DNA of 55,802 bases from assembly GCA_007695145.1 (NCBI GenBank), contig REEI01000046.1, forward strand, positions 1 to 55,802. The letters run 5' to 3'. This document shows positions 16,760 through 25,640 of the stretch, in pieces. This stretch comes from Saprospirales bacterium (GTDB lineage: Bacteria > Bacteroidota > Bacteroidia > Chitinophagales > Saprospiraceae). Numbering within the stretch: position 1 is the stretch's first letter; the number at the start of each line of letters is the position of its first letter. A model generated the notes under the pieces. That model did no database searches, had not been told where the DNA came from, and worked only from the letters and a program-made list of their open reading frames with translations. The position numbers were made by a program, and so were the translations under genes.

Positions 16760-17416
16760 TCATTTTTCATTGCTAGACAGCATTTTATAAACTACCATGG
16801 CCAGTAATATTTTTTTCTCATCAACAGATAATTCTCCGAGGTAACGAAAGACTCTTGGATGATTCCCGGTGACTTCAGATGGTGGATTAAGCATAGCCAC
16901 CTTTTTGCTGCCAATCATGACCTCTCCGGGTAATTTTTTGTCCTCGGTGATTTTACTGATAGTTTGTCCACCTCCGAGACCAAGTATTCTACTTCCCTCA
17001 AGATGTCCAACCGGCTTCCCGTCAATATAAAGCTGCGTTTTTGATTTCCCCCTTATAAAGACGAATTCGGAATTTCTGGTACGAGCGTAAATTATTCTTT
17101 TGCCACTTGGGGTCGGGTAATTTTTTATGGCATATGCTATCAGCGGTTCTTCGTAAATGGTATGAATAAAGCCTCTTCTTGTTCTTCTAAAAAGCTTCCG
17201 GCTCCTTCCAGCTCCGACAATATTAAAGGAGAGCAAATCCAGCTCTTCTCTTTCGACAGGTATCAGATTTTTGGTCAGAGGGGTTAGCTGTGTTCTCAGG
17301 GCAAGTACATCCTTTTTCATTCTGCTCAAGCCTGGATTTACAAAGCGCGCATAGCTGCCCACGCCGATGACAATGGCCATGAAGATAAGCGTAATTAAAA
17401 AAGCCAGTCCAAACAT
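16760..17416 (-). CDS. single-pass membrane protein of unknown function
   Basis: A 218-residue protein. One hydrophobic segment lies at residues 2-24, followed by a basic, helical stretch (NPGLSRMKKDVLALRTQLTP) that could form a short coiled coil. The rest is a soluble region rich in beta-type sequence, containing KTQLYIDGKPVGHLEG, a glycine-rich ILGLGGGQ and the basic cluster RKLFRRTRRG. I cannot place it in a family. It lies 125 bases downstream of rpoD on the same strand. The soluble domain could face either side of the membrane; the basic residues after the segment favour an inside location. Confidence 0.72.
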   Translation of the reverse strand: MFGLAFLITLIFMAIVIGVGSYARFVNPGLSRMKKDVLALRTQLTPLTKNLIPVEREELDLLSFNIVGAGRSRKLFRRTRRGFIHTIYEEPLIAYAIKNYPTPSGKRIIYARTRNSEFVFIRGKSKTQLYIDGKPVGHLEGSRILGLGGGQTISKITEDKKLPGEVMIGSKKVAMLNPPSEVTGNHPRVFRYLGELSVDEKKILLAMVVYKMLSSNEK

Positions 17417-17541
17417 TTATACACTGTTTCTAAGGATTACGAGATTCAAAGATAAGAAATAATAAAAGGGATGATCTGTTCAGTGGAATTATACTTTAAA
17501 ACAGGTTTTGAATGGATAGTAAGAGCAAAAAATGTAGTACC

Positions 17542-18408
17542 TCAACCCAGGAATTTCCTAAGTCTTGAACGGCTTATGGTGCGCTTGAGGCGAGTAATAC
17601 CCCTGTCTCTGATTTGTCTTACTCTCTCTCGACTCAAGCCTGTTTCCTCGCTGATCTCTTCAAGAGTGAGCGCAGGACCGTCATCAAGACCAAAAAAAGC
17701 AGACAGGATATAGTATTCCCGTGGGGAGAGTTTCGATAGCTCAATGTGAACCTGGTCCTTGAGAGACTCTTTGAGCAACTCCATATCCGGACTGATACCT
17801 CCGTCATCCGGCAGGAGGTCCAAAAGAGTGGCATCGCCATCCTCTTCCGAAATCGGGCTGTCAAAACTGGTGACGTTTTGTCTACCCTTAATAATTTGCT
17901 CTATACTCTCCACGGTTAAATCCAGCAGGTCAGCCAACTCCTCCTTTGTGGGTTCTCGCTCAAATTCTTGCGAGAAGAATCGAATGGCTTCCTGAACTTT
18001 GCTATAAGCATTGCTTTTGTTCCCGGGTATTCTAACAATTCTGGAATACTCAACTATTGCGGCGATGATGGCCTGTCTGATCCACCATACAGCATAGGAG
18101 ATGAATTTAAATCCCTTGGTTTCATCAAATCTCTTTGCGGCTTTGATTAGCCCGACATTACCTTCGTTGATCAAATCCGGCAGAGAGAGTCCATTGTTTT
18201 GATACTGCTTGGCTACACTGACCACAAACCTCAAATTGGCTCGAGTGAGGCGATTCAGGGCCTCCTGATCACCCTGGCGAATTCTTCGTGCGAGGTCGAC
18301 TTCTTCTTCATGAGTCAAAAGGTCTATTCGGCTGATTTCATTGAGGTACTTGTCCAGGGATAAACTCTCCCTGGCAGTAATACTGTTGGTGATTTTTAAT
18401 TGTCTCAT
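17542..18408 (-). CDS. rpoD: primary sigma factor (sigma-70 family, Bacteroidota type)
   Basis: Main promoter-recognition subunit of RNA polymerase. At 288 residues it lacks region 1.1 and the large non-conserved insert, as Bacteroidota primary sigma factors do. Visible parts: region 1.2 (SLDKYLNEISRIDLLTHEEE), region 2 (LNRLTRANLRFVVSVAKQYQ, then GFKFISYAVWWIRQAI for 2.3-2.4), region 3, and region 4.2 with the LTLEEISEETGLSRERVRQI helix-turn-helix. A near-consensus box, TATCTTTC, lies at 18433-18440 on the minus strand. Its expected target TTTG/TAnnTTTG is the form found before many genes here. The order rpsO, pnp, rpoD is usual in the phylum. Confidence 0.97.
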   Translation of the reverse strand: MRQLKITNSITARESLSLDKYLNEISRIDLLTHEEEVDLARRIRQGDQEALNRLTRANLRFVVSVAKQYQNNGLSLPDLINEGNVGLIKAAKRFDETKGFKFISYAVWWIRQAIIAAIVEYSRIVRIPGNKSNAYSKVQEAIRFFSQEFEREPTKEELADLLDLTVESIEQIIKGRQNVTSFDSPISEEDGDATLLDLLPDDGGISPDMELLKESLKDQVHIELSKLSPREYYILSAFFGLDDGPALTLEEISEETGLSRERVRQIRDRGITRLKRTISRSRLRKFLG

Positions 18409-18917
18409 TTTTCAGCTAATGGCCAATTGATTGAAAGATACCTTAGTAATACGCTATATCAGCAATTAAGGTTCCCAAAGTGGAAGAGAGAAGTGCCTTA
18501 AACTTGAAAATAAAAAAATGGAAGGTCCGCTTCACCTCATAAAGATACGGCACCCTTTTAGAATTTGCGATTCCCCACTTTCAGCAAGATTTAGCTCATT
18601 GCTCCAACTTGAGTGGTAGCAGGGCATATCTACGGAGAAAGCAGAATGAATTTCGGGAATGAGGTGTATTACAATTTTTGCTAACCGCTGGCCTAAATCA
18701 AACTGCGAGAAGCTAATACCGAAAAGTCTCATATCAATATGAGATTTGTAAGGCAATCAGGAGAATGCTTCAACTGGATGCTCTGCAACAGCTGCGTTTT
18801 CCTGTCTTGAAAAGTATAATATCACCTTGGGCTAACTGTCACAATAGCCATGAAACGGTACAAGAGTTCACAGGCATGAAGCTAAACCAATGGTAACCAA
18901 TGAAACCGAAGTCAACC
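18409..18917. other. 509-base region between pnp and rpoD
   Basis: No gene I can support. A 74-codon minus-strand frame (18532-18756) has no ribosome binding site and no recognisable sequence. A near-consensus -7 box for rpoD (TATCTTTC, minus) is at 18433-18440. Confidence 0.5.
18433..18440 (-). promoter_or_regulatory. probable -7 box for rpoD
   Basis: TATCTTTC on the minus strand, one base from TAnnTTTG, 24 bases before the rpoD ATG. Confidence 0.45.
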
Positions 18918-21143
18918 TTAACGCCGATCCCTTCTATCCCTATTTCTGTCGTTTCGGTGACCGGAGCGCCTATCATCTCCTCCTCTTCTTTCTTGATCAC
19001 CGCCTTCGTCACTTCCTCTTGGATTGGGGAGAAGAACCTTTCTGGAGAGTTTGTATTTGCCGGTTTTGGCATCAATGCCGATTAGCTTGACCTTGACTTC
19101 ATCGCCAACACTGAATACATCCTCAACCTTATCAATTCTGGAGTGGCTGATTTCTGATACATGCAGTAGTCCGCTCTTTCCGGCAAAGTCAACAAAAACA
19201 CCATAAGGCATTACAGAGGCCACTTTGGAGTTGTAAACATCCCCTACTTCAGGTACATGCGTGATAGATTTAATTCTATCGCGGGCAGCTTCAAGGCCCT
19301 CCTTATTAGAGCTAACAATTTGAACTATACCTTTATCGTCGACCTCCTCTATGGAGATAGTAGTATCGGTCTCTGCCTGGATTTCTTGAATTATCTTTCC
19401 TCCTGGTCCAATTACGGCACCGATAAAGCTCTTGTCAATGATAAGCTCCACTACCCTGGGAGCGTGTGGCTTGTAATCCTCACGAGCTTCAGATATGACC
19501 TTATCCATCTCATCCAGGATGTGTTTGCGGCCCTCTTTAGCTTGCAAAAGTGCTTGCTCAAGTACTTCAAATGCAAGCCCGTCTACTTTAATGTCCATTT
19601 GACAACCACAAATACCATCCCTGGTTCCGGTGACCTTAAAATCCATATCTCCCAGGGCATCCTCATCGCCGAGGATATCAGAAAGAATAGCGTACTTGCC
19701 ACCTTCCGCAATCATTCCCATTGCAATTCCCGCGATTGGTTTTGTCAATTTTATACCGGCATCCATTAAGGCTAGAGAACTGGCACAAACCGTAGCCATA
19801 GAACTCGACCCATTGGATTCCATTATATCAGAAACAAGTCTGATGGTGTAAGGGATATCATCCGGCAATAATTTTTTTATTGAACGTCCGGCGAGGTTAG
19901 CATGACCAACCTCCCTTCTTCCGGGTCCCCTCATGAACTTCACTTCTCCTGTACAATAAGGTGGGAAGTTGTAATGAAGGATAAACTTTTCATGGTGAAG
20001 ATCCAGTGCATTGTCAACCAATTGAGAATCCTGTTTACTACCGAGAGTAAGAGTTGTCAACGACTGTGTTTCTCCACGGGTAAAAATAGCGGAACCGTGA
20101 GCTGCAGGCAAATAATCGACTTCACACCAAATATCTCTTATCTCATCAGTTTTTCTGCCATCCAGACGCTGTCCTTTATCGAGAACCAAATTCCTGATGA
20201 CCTTCTTTTTTAATTCTTGATAATATTCCTGAATCATGGAGCCTTTGTCCTCGATATACTCCTCGCCCAATTCTTCTTCCCTGGCCTCAAGATAATCTGC
20301 TATTATCTTATCAAACCCCTCCTTTCTATCAGGTTTGGGGAGGGCAGATGATGCAATCTCGAGAATTTTAGGACCGAGTTTTGCACTTATGTCTTCAAAC
20401 AGGGTCTCATCCCTTTCTATGGGTTCCAATTCTCTTTTTACAGTTGCGGCCTCACCGATTTTCTTTGCAAGGTCAAGTTGAGCCTGGCACTGCACTTTAA
20501 TGGCCTCGTGCGCCACTTTGATTGCCTCAATGATCTCGTTTTCCTGACATTCGTTCGCTTCACCCTCCACCATCATCACATTGTCCATAGTAGCAGCAAC
20601 GATCAAATCCAGAGATGCTTTCTCCAAAAGAGAGCGCCCGGGGTTTACCACAAAATCCCCGTTAATCTTTGCCACTCTAACCTCAGATATAGGCCCCTCC
20701 CAGGGGATATCTGAGACAGATAGGGCAGCCGAGGCAGCCAGTGCTGCATATGCATCGGGCATGGTTTCTCCATCTGCTGAAATTAGATTGATGACCACCT
20801 GAGTTTCATTCATATAACCTTCTGGGAAAAGAGGTCGTATCGCTCTGTCCACCAATCGACAGATCAAAACCTCATAATCTGAAAGCCTGGTTTCCCTTCT
20901 AAAAAAGTTACCGGGTATCTTACCCGCCGAGGCAAACTTTTCCTGATAGTCCACAAACAGAGGAAAAAAGGGAGCGTCCTCTTTTGCTTCTTTATTGCTG
21001 ACCACTGAGGCGAAGAGCATGGTGTCGCCAATTCTCACAACGACTGAGCCATGCGCCAAAGCGGCTAATTTACCCGTTTCTATAATTACATTCTGACCAT
21101 CGGGCAGTTGAAATTCGATGGTTGTCGGCGTTTGTTTTCCCAT
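18918..21143 (-). CDS. pnp: polyribonucleotide nucleotidyltransferase (PNPase)
   Basis: Degrades RNA from the 3' end by phosphorolysis; also adds tails in reverse. The 741-residue product shows two RNase PH domains (about 10-145 and 320-545) with a helical linker between, then a KH domain containing GAVIGPGGKIIQEIQ (about 570-585), an S1 domain (about 625-695) and a tail rich in Arg, Asp and Gly (700-741). The tail may bind RNA. The catalytic second domain has CASSLALMDAG and DILGDEDALGDMDFKVTGT. It is separated from rpsO by a strong terminator, so it probably has some expression of its own; I see no exact TAnnTTTG box in the gap. Confidence 0.98.
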   Translation of the reverse strand: MGKQTPTTIEFQLPDGQNVIIETGKLAALAHGSVVVRIGDTMLFASVVSNKEAKEDAPFFPLFVDYQEKFASAGKIPGNFFRRETRLSDYEVLICRLVDRAIRPLFPEGYMNETQVVINLISADGETMPDAYAALAASAALSVSDIPWEGPISEVRVAKINGDFVVNPGRSLLEKASLDLIVAATMDNVMMVEGEANECQENEIIEAIKVAHEAIKVQCQAQLDLAKKIGEAATVKRELEPIERDETLFEDISAKLGPKILEIASSALPKPDRKEGFDKIIADYLEAREEELGEEYIEDKGSMIQEYYQELKKKVIRNLVLDKGQRLDGRKTDEIRDIWCEVDYLPAAHGSAIFTRGETQSLTTLTLGSKQDSQLVDNALDLHHEKFILHYNFPPYCTGEVKFMRGPGRREVGHANLAGRSIKKLLPDDIPYTIRLVSDIMESNGSSSMATVCASSLALMDAGIKLTKPIAGIAMGMIAEGGKYAILSDILGDEDALGDMDFKVTGTRDGICGCQMDIKVDGLAFEVLEQALLQAKEGRKHILDEMDKVISEAREDYKPHAPRVVELIIDKSFIGAVIGPGGKIIQEIQAETDTTISIEEVDDKGIVQIVSSNKEGLEAARDRIKSITHVPEVGDVYNSKVASVMPYGVFVDFAGKSGLLHVSEISHSRIDKVEDVFSVGDEVKVKLIGIDAKTGKYKLSRKVLLPNPRGSDEGGDQERRGGDDRRSGHRNDRNRDRRDRR

Positions 21144-21188
21144 GATAATATAATTGATTTGAAAAGTGTGGGATCGCGTTGGTGCGAT

Positions 21189-21223
21189 AAAAAAGATGCC
21201 CCCTTCGCATCAAAGGGAGCATC
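21189..21223 (-). terminator. rho-independent terminator between rpsO and pnp
   Basis: Read on the minus strand, GATGCTCCCTT pairs with AAGGGGGCATC (11 bp with one G-T) around a 7-base loop and is followed by six T. It lies 14 bases after the rpsO stop. Confidence 0.9.
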
Positions 21224-21236
21224 GTTAAAATTTAGA

Positions 21237-21512
21237 TTATTTACGAATATTGAGTTTTTCTATTAACTCTCTATATGCATTGATGTCCTTTCCTGCAAGG
21301 TACTTCAAAAGTCTTCTCCTCTTACCAACAAGCGTCAAAAGGGCTTTTCTGCTGGAGTGGTCCTTATTGTTGGTTTTCAGATGATCGGACAAACCTTTAA
21401 TGCGATGGGTAAAAAGGGCGACCTGGGCCTCTGTAGAACCTGTATTGTTCTCAGAACCTCCAAAGTCCTTGAAAATCTTCTCTTTCTGTTCTTTAGTTAA
21501 ATATTCTGCCAT
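21237..21512 (-). CDS. rpsO: 30S ribosomal protein S15
   Basis: Small-subunit protein that binds the central domain of 16S rRNA and nucleates platform assembly. The 91-residue product has the S15 pattern: NTGSTEAQVALFTHRIKGLS, the conserved LKTNNKDHSSRKALLTLVGKR segment split over two helices, and RRLLKYLAGKD. The -7 box is TATCTTTG at 21569-21576 (minus). The leader of about 55 bases includes a GATC-CCTGA-GATC inverted repeat, which might be a binding site for S15, but that is only a guess. The gene is terminated before pnp. Confidence 0.98.
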   Translation of the reverse strand: MAEYLTKEQKEKIFKDFGGSENNTGSTEAQVALFTHRIKGLSDHLKTNNKDHSSRKALLTLVGKRRRLLKYLAGKDINAYRELIEKLNIRK

Positions 21513-21568
21513 TTTAATTTTGTATGTTTAGTTACCAATAGTGATCTCAGGGATCAGTTTTAGCGGTG

Positions 21569-21576
21569 CAAAGATA
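21569..21576 (-). promoter_or_regulatory. -7 box of the rpsO promoter
   Basis: CAAAGATA on the plus strand reads TATCTTTG on the minus strand, an exact TAnnTTTG match, 57 bases before the rpsO ATG. Confidence 0.7.
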
Positions 21577-21781
21577 GTATTTTTTATTGTAATTGTTCTT
21601 TCTCAAAATTTATTTTCACTTCGCCAATGAAAATTTAGTAAAAAAAAACATGCAACCCTGCATGCCCTCATTGCCAAGCTACTTGTAACCGTCGAAAGCG
21701 CAATCAAAGCGCCCTAATGAATCGGCATTTTCCAGAATACCAGGATAGTCATGCCTAGCACCAGATTATTGCGGAGATCAA

Positions 21782-22381
21782 CTAAGATATGCAAGGAGTA
21801 ATCAGCCTGAATGAATCAAAAAATGGGAAAATCCTTTCATTTGGAGTCTGACCGGAAGGACCGGCCACTGAAATAATGTAGAGCCGGGAACAACAGAGAT
21901 AAGCTCTCGAGCGAATTACTGCCTCGCCTTGATTGTAGTGAATCCTCCATGTGTAACCAGGACATTTCATGTTGTGGAGTTCATCGGAATAAATCAACTT
22001 TCCGGCCACAGAGTACTCAGCAGATTCGGCAGTTGCTAGAAAAAACTCTTCCATTAGATCAATAGAATCCTGATGGACAAGGTCAGACGGGTAATCAGTA
22101 TATAAAAGTGTATAGACCATTGGTTCACTTGAAGAAAAGGTATCCAACAAGACGTATTGATGCAGGAGGATGTCACCAAAAACGGGATCAGCAACTTTCC
22201 TTTCACTCTTCCGCCAATCCCCCGGAACTTTAATACTAAAGTTTCCCTCACTTTCAACCACTCGAACCCAGTTGTCTGAATGAAAAGCTGAAGAATGAGC
22301 TGACATGAAAATGAGGGCAGAAAATAAAATGGCCACCGGTTTAATTGCTTCGAAACTCACATGGAGGTTTTTAAAATTCAA
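21782..22381 (-). CDS. secreted protein of unknown function, possibly PsbP/MOG1-like
   Basis: A 199-residue protein with a hydrophobic N-terminal segment (about residues 16-30) ending AHSSAFHS, which fits a signal peptide or lipid-free export signal. The mature part (SEGNFSIKVPGDWRKSERKV, DILLHQYVLLDTF, VYTLLYTDYP) has the look of small beta-sheet proteins of the PsbP/MOG1 type, often found in Bacteroidota envelopes, but I cannot be certain. No ATG precedes the signal segment: a TAA lies two codons before the TTG at 22381, and the alternative start is GTG at 22360. It stands apart from neighbouring genes. Confidence 0.72.
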   Translation of the reverse strand: MNFKNLHVSFEAIKPVAILFSALIFMSAHSSAFHSDNWVRVVESEGNFSIKVPGDWRKSERKVADPVFGDILLHQYVLLDTFSSSEPMVYTLLYTDYPSDLVHQDSIDLMEEFFLATAESAEYSVAGKLIYSDELHNMKCPGYTWRIHYNQGEAVIRSRAYLCCSRLYIISVAGPSGQTPNERIFPFFDSFRLITPCIS

Positions 22382-22655
22382 GGTTTAGGTCTTATAACGC
22401 CTCAACTTGGTTAATTCGTCTAACTGGGATTTCCGACAAGGGAAACCGGCAAAAAATCAAGCACAGTAGCAAGCCAGAAAAAGTCTTCCTTTCAACAAAG
22501 TGGGTAAAGAAAAAGCAGCATAAACTCCATACAGTCATGGTACAAGGTCCTACCATTGCTTGTGATCTGTTAATTTCCCAACCTACCCAAGATGGCAGCT
22601 CAAACATTCTATTTACTCTAAATGTCGTCCACAAATTAAACTTGAATCTTTAAAC

Positions 22656-24326
22656 TCAACCCTCTTCTTCTCGAAGAGCCCTTCGAAGTATTTTCCCTAC
22701 ATTGGTCTTTGGCAGTTCTTTTCTGAATTCGATTTCTTTGGGAACTTTATAACCCGTGAGATTTTCTTTACTAAATGCGATCAACTCTTTATCGGTCAAT
22801 GACTTATCTTTCTTTACCACAAATAGCTTTACGCACTCACCTGACTTCTCGTTAGGCACCCCCACTGCTGCCACCTCCAGTACTTTGGGGTGAGAGGCGA
22901 TTACATCCTCAATTTCATTGGGGTACACATTGAATCCTGATACATTGATCATGTCCTTTTTCCGATCAATAATTTTAAAATACCCATCGGGCATCATCAG
23001 GCCAATATCTCCGGTATTGAGCCATCCCTCAACAAGGGCTTTTGCAGTTTCATCCGGGCGATTGTAATACCCTTTCATCACTTGAGGGCCCTTGATTTGG
23101 ATTTCGCCCACTTCATTGGGAGGCAATGGATTACCCTCTTCATCGACAATACGCATAAGGGTAGAGGGCGCTGGAAGGCCAATGGAACCCAATTTGCCAG
23201 ATCCATCGAGGGGATTGACAGATGCCAGGGGAGATGATTCTGTCATGCCGTAGCCTTCATTCAAGTAACACCCGGTGACTTTCAGCCACTCCTCCGCAAC
23301 TGACTTTTGTACAGCCATGCCACCACCAACTGTCACCTTGAGGCTGCTAAAGTCCAATTTTCGGAACTTTTCATTATTTAGCAAAGCATTGAACAAGGTA
23401 TTCACCCCGGTAACCATCGAGACTTTGTTGTTTTTAAACTCCTTCACTACGGATGGAATGTCTCGTGCATTGGTCACTAATATTGAATGCGCCCCAAAGG
23501 TCATCATCGCCACGCAATTTGCTGTGAATGCAAAAATATGATAAAGAGGCAATGGACACAAAGCCACTTCTCCACCCTCCTCCAGATAGGGAACCATTAG
23601 GGATCTTATTTGAAGGGCATTTGAAACCAGATTCCTGTTTGTGAGCATGGTACCCTTGGATACACCGGTGGTTCCACCCGTATATTGTAGTGAAATGGTT
23701 CTGTCTGGATCCTGAGGAGAAGGCTTTATACTGAACTTTTTTCCTTCTTTTATGGCATGGCTAAAGGTGATCGCATTAGGAAGGTTGAATTTGGGCACCA
23801 TTTTCTTTACAGACCGAACTACAAAATTGACCAAAGTACCTTTAATTGGCCCCAAAAGTTCTCCTATACTGGTTTTTATCACCACTCTGATGTCAGTGTC
23901 ATCAATAATCTTCTCCAGGTTGGCGGCGAAATTTTCAGCAATTATAATTCCCCGGGCACCTGAATCGGTAAATTGATGCTTCATCTCTCGTGGCGTGTAA
24001 AGCGGATTGGTATTTACTACTACAAGACCGGCTAATAGGCAGCCATACAGAGCAATGGGATATTGAAGCGTATTTGGCATCATTAGTGCAACCCGGTCAC
24101 CGGGTTCAAGTCCTCTTGATTGGAGATAGGCTGCTAATCTGGAAGCCCTTTCCCTCAATTCCTTGAAGGTAATGGTTTTTCCCATACAAGTAAAAGCCGG
24201 TTTATCTCGGAATTTATTCACACAGTGCTCCAGCAGGGCCAATAAAGAGGAATATTCATCCACATTGATATTTGCAGGGACACCATTTGGGTAATTATTC
24301 AACCAGGGCCTATTGTTGTCTTCCAT
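22656..24326 (-). CDS. fadD: long-chain fatty acid CoA ligase
   Basis: Activates fatty acids with ATP and CoA through an acyl-adenylate. The 556-residue product has the adenylate-forming motifs YTGGTTGVSKGTMLTNRN (P-loop, about 215-235), a NEGYGMTESSPL segment, the LNTGDIGLMMPDGYFKIIDR block with the conserved Asp, and the C-terminal lysine in KTNVGKILRR. The best ATG is at 24326; a TTG at 24332 opens the same frame. A TAATTTTG box ends just before the ATG (24330-24337). The exact chain-length range cannot be read from sequence. No beta-oxidation genes are adjacent. Confidence 0.94.
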   Translation of the reverse strand: MEDNNRPWLNNYPNGVPANINVDEYSSLLALLEHCVNKFRDKPAFTCMGKTITFKELRERASRLAAYLQSRGLEPGDRVALMMPNTLQYPIALYGCLLAGLVVVNTNPLYTPREMKHQFTDSGARGIIIAENFAANLEKIIDDTDIRVVIKTSIGELLGPIKGTLVNFVVRSVKKMVPKFNLPNAITFSHAIKEGKKFSIKPSPQDPDRTISLQYTGGTTGVSKGTMLTNRNLVSNALQIRSLMVPYLEEGGEVALCPLPLYHIFAFTANCVAMMTFGAHSILVTNARDIPSVVKEFKNNKVSMVTGVNTLFNALLNNEKFRKLDFSSLKVTVGGGMAVQKSVAEEWLKVTGCYLNEGYGMTESSPLASVNPLDGSGKLGSIGLPAPSTLMRIVDEEGNPLPPNEVGEIQIKGPQVMKGYYNRPDETAKALVEGWLNTGDIGLMMPDGYFKIIDRKKDMINVSGFNVYPNEIEDVIASHPKVLEVAAVGVPNEKSGECVKLFVVKKDKSLTDKELIAFSKENLTGYKVPKEIEFRKELPKTNVGKILRRALREEEG

Positions 24327-24329
24327 ATC

Positions 24330-24337
24330 CAAAATTA
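24330..24337 (-). promoter_or_regulatory. possible -7 box abutting the fadD start
   Basis: The minus strand reads TAATTTTG, an exact TAnnTTTG match, ending three bases before the ATG. If functional, the transcript would be leaderless. Confidence 0.35.
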
Positions 24338-24601
24338 TTTTGGTAAAAATAGCAAAAGGAGTGAACCTGGCAAATTTTCATCCTACAAAAACTTTTCCCA
24401 TCTAAAAAAAGCCCCTTTATGACGGTTTATTTTTTGTGCAATTAAACTGTTCCCGACTGTTGGTGTTTAAGGAAAGTATGGCAGGGTACCCTTTGCGCAA
24501 ACCTCTATTTAATGGAAATTAAAAGTCTGAAATTAATTGTCCTTAAAAGTTCGGTAGCCGGATTTCCCGGACATCTGAATTGAATGCGATAGAATGTGCC
24601 C

Positions 24602-25630
24602 TTAGGGTATCAGATACTCTTTAAGAAATTGGATAGTTTTTTCAAACGAGGCGAGATTGGCCTCTTTATAACCTTCTAGACTACCCCCGGTGTCTGAAAG
24701 GGTGCGATGTAGCCATTCTTCAGTTGGAACAATGCTGGTTGGGTGGTGGAAATAATGTCCAGCGTCGGGAAAATTCAAATGGTAAACGGCACTTTGGTAA
24801 TTGCTTTTTTGAAGTCTGTGGATAATTTTTGAGCACATGTTTTCTGAAGGCCAAATCAAATCCTCACTTCCAGAAAACAGCAATATCGGAGCATTGATTC
24901 TCTCCACAGGAATAATTACTGAATCACTTACAGGGTTTTCCGGACCGTTCAAATAAAAATTGAGGATTTTATTGAAACCTCTGCTGAGATCATATGGCTG
25001 AAAGGGCAGGTCCTTACCACCATAAGACCAACTGGACTTCTTTTCCCACCAGTTGCTAAAATTAATTCCCTGCCATATTAAACTGGAGGGAACGACAGCG
25101 ACAATAGCAGAAGCTTGTACAAAGCCTGAACCTAGCAGTAAGGCGAGTTCACCCCCTTTTGACACACCCATAATACCCAGAGAGGAGCTGTCCACTCCAT
25201 TTTGTTTTTTCATCCAATCCCAGGCGAATATAAAATACTCGAGCGGGATGGACTCAAGGTTCTCCGGCAAACCATCAACACCATGATAAGACAAGGCCAG
25301 AACAGCCATGTCAAGGCTTTCTGAAAGGTACTCTCCCCAATTTCTTCCATACCCATTGCCCCCTTCTGAACCTCCAAGCACCAAAATTGCTGGAAAGGAT
25401 TCACCATCCGGCACATACCAGTCCCAAATTTTCGGCTTGAGTACCAGAGAATCCCAAGTCGAAATATTTAAATATTGGGACTCCTCAAGGCCAAGGTTTT
25501 GCTGAGCAGAAAGGGAGCTCACAATCGTCACAGAAATCAGTAAAGAGATGAAAAAAGCAGTGATTAAGCCCAACAAGGATGAAGACCGGGTAGAATATTC
25601 AACAGACCGTCGCAATAATGACACAATCAT
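24602..25630 (-). CDS. exported alpha/beta hydrolase of the BAAT C-terminal type
   Basis: A 342-residue serine hydrolase of the alpha/beta fold, most like the C-terminal domain of bile-acid CoA:amino-acid N-acyltransferase / acyl-CoA thioesterase (BAAT_C). A hydrophobic segment (about 20-42) ending SSLSAQQ looks like a signal peptide. Visible parts: ILVLGGSEGGNG (oxyanion region), the nucleophile elbow GVSKGGE, the Asp in SGSEDLIWPS and the His in DAGHYF. Family members from bacteria are often called dienelactone hydrolase-like; the substrate is unknown. The gene starts 10 bases after hemD and is likely part of the DUF4271-hemD unit. Confidence 0.85.
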   Translation of the reverse strand: MIVSLLRRSVEYSTRSSSLLGLITAFFISLLISVTIVSSLSAQQNLGLEESQYLNISTWDSLVLKPKIWDWYVPDGESFPAILVLGGSEGGNGYGRNWGEYLSESLDMAVLALSYHGVDGLPENLESIPLEYFIFAWDWMKKQNGVDSSSLGIMGVSKGGELALLLGSGFVQASAIVAVVPSSLIWQGINFSNWWEKKSSWSYGGKDLPFQPYDLSRGFNKILNFYLNGPENPVSDSVIIPVERINAPILLFSGSEDLIWPSENMCSKIIHRLQKSNYQSAVYHLNFPDAGHYFHHPTSIVPTEEWLHRTLSDTGGSLEGYKEANLASFEKTIQFLKEYLIP

Positions 25631-25640
25631 GCGCGTGTCC

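Noticed and set aside
18532-18756. 74-codon minus-strand frame between pnp and rpoD
   Set aside because: No ribosome binding site or family resemblance; probably chance.
21517-21560. Inverted repeat in the rpsO leader as an S15 binding site
   Set aside because: Too short and unsupported by a known consensus; mentioned only as a guess in the rpsO entry.
22392-22634. 80-codon minus-strand frame between the secreted protein gene and fadD
   Set aside because: Hydrophobic, no ribosome binding site or similarity, and it fills a gap with nothing else to support it.
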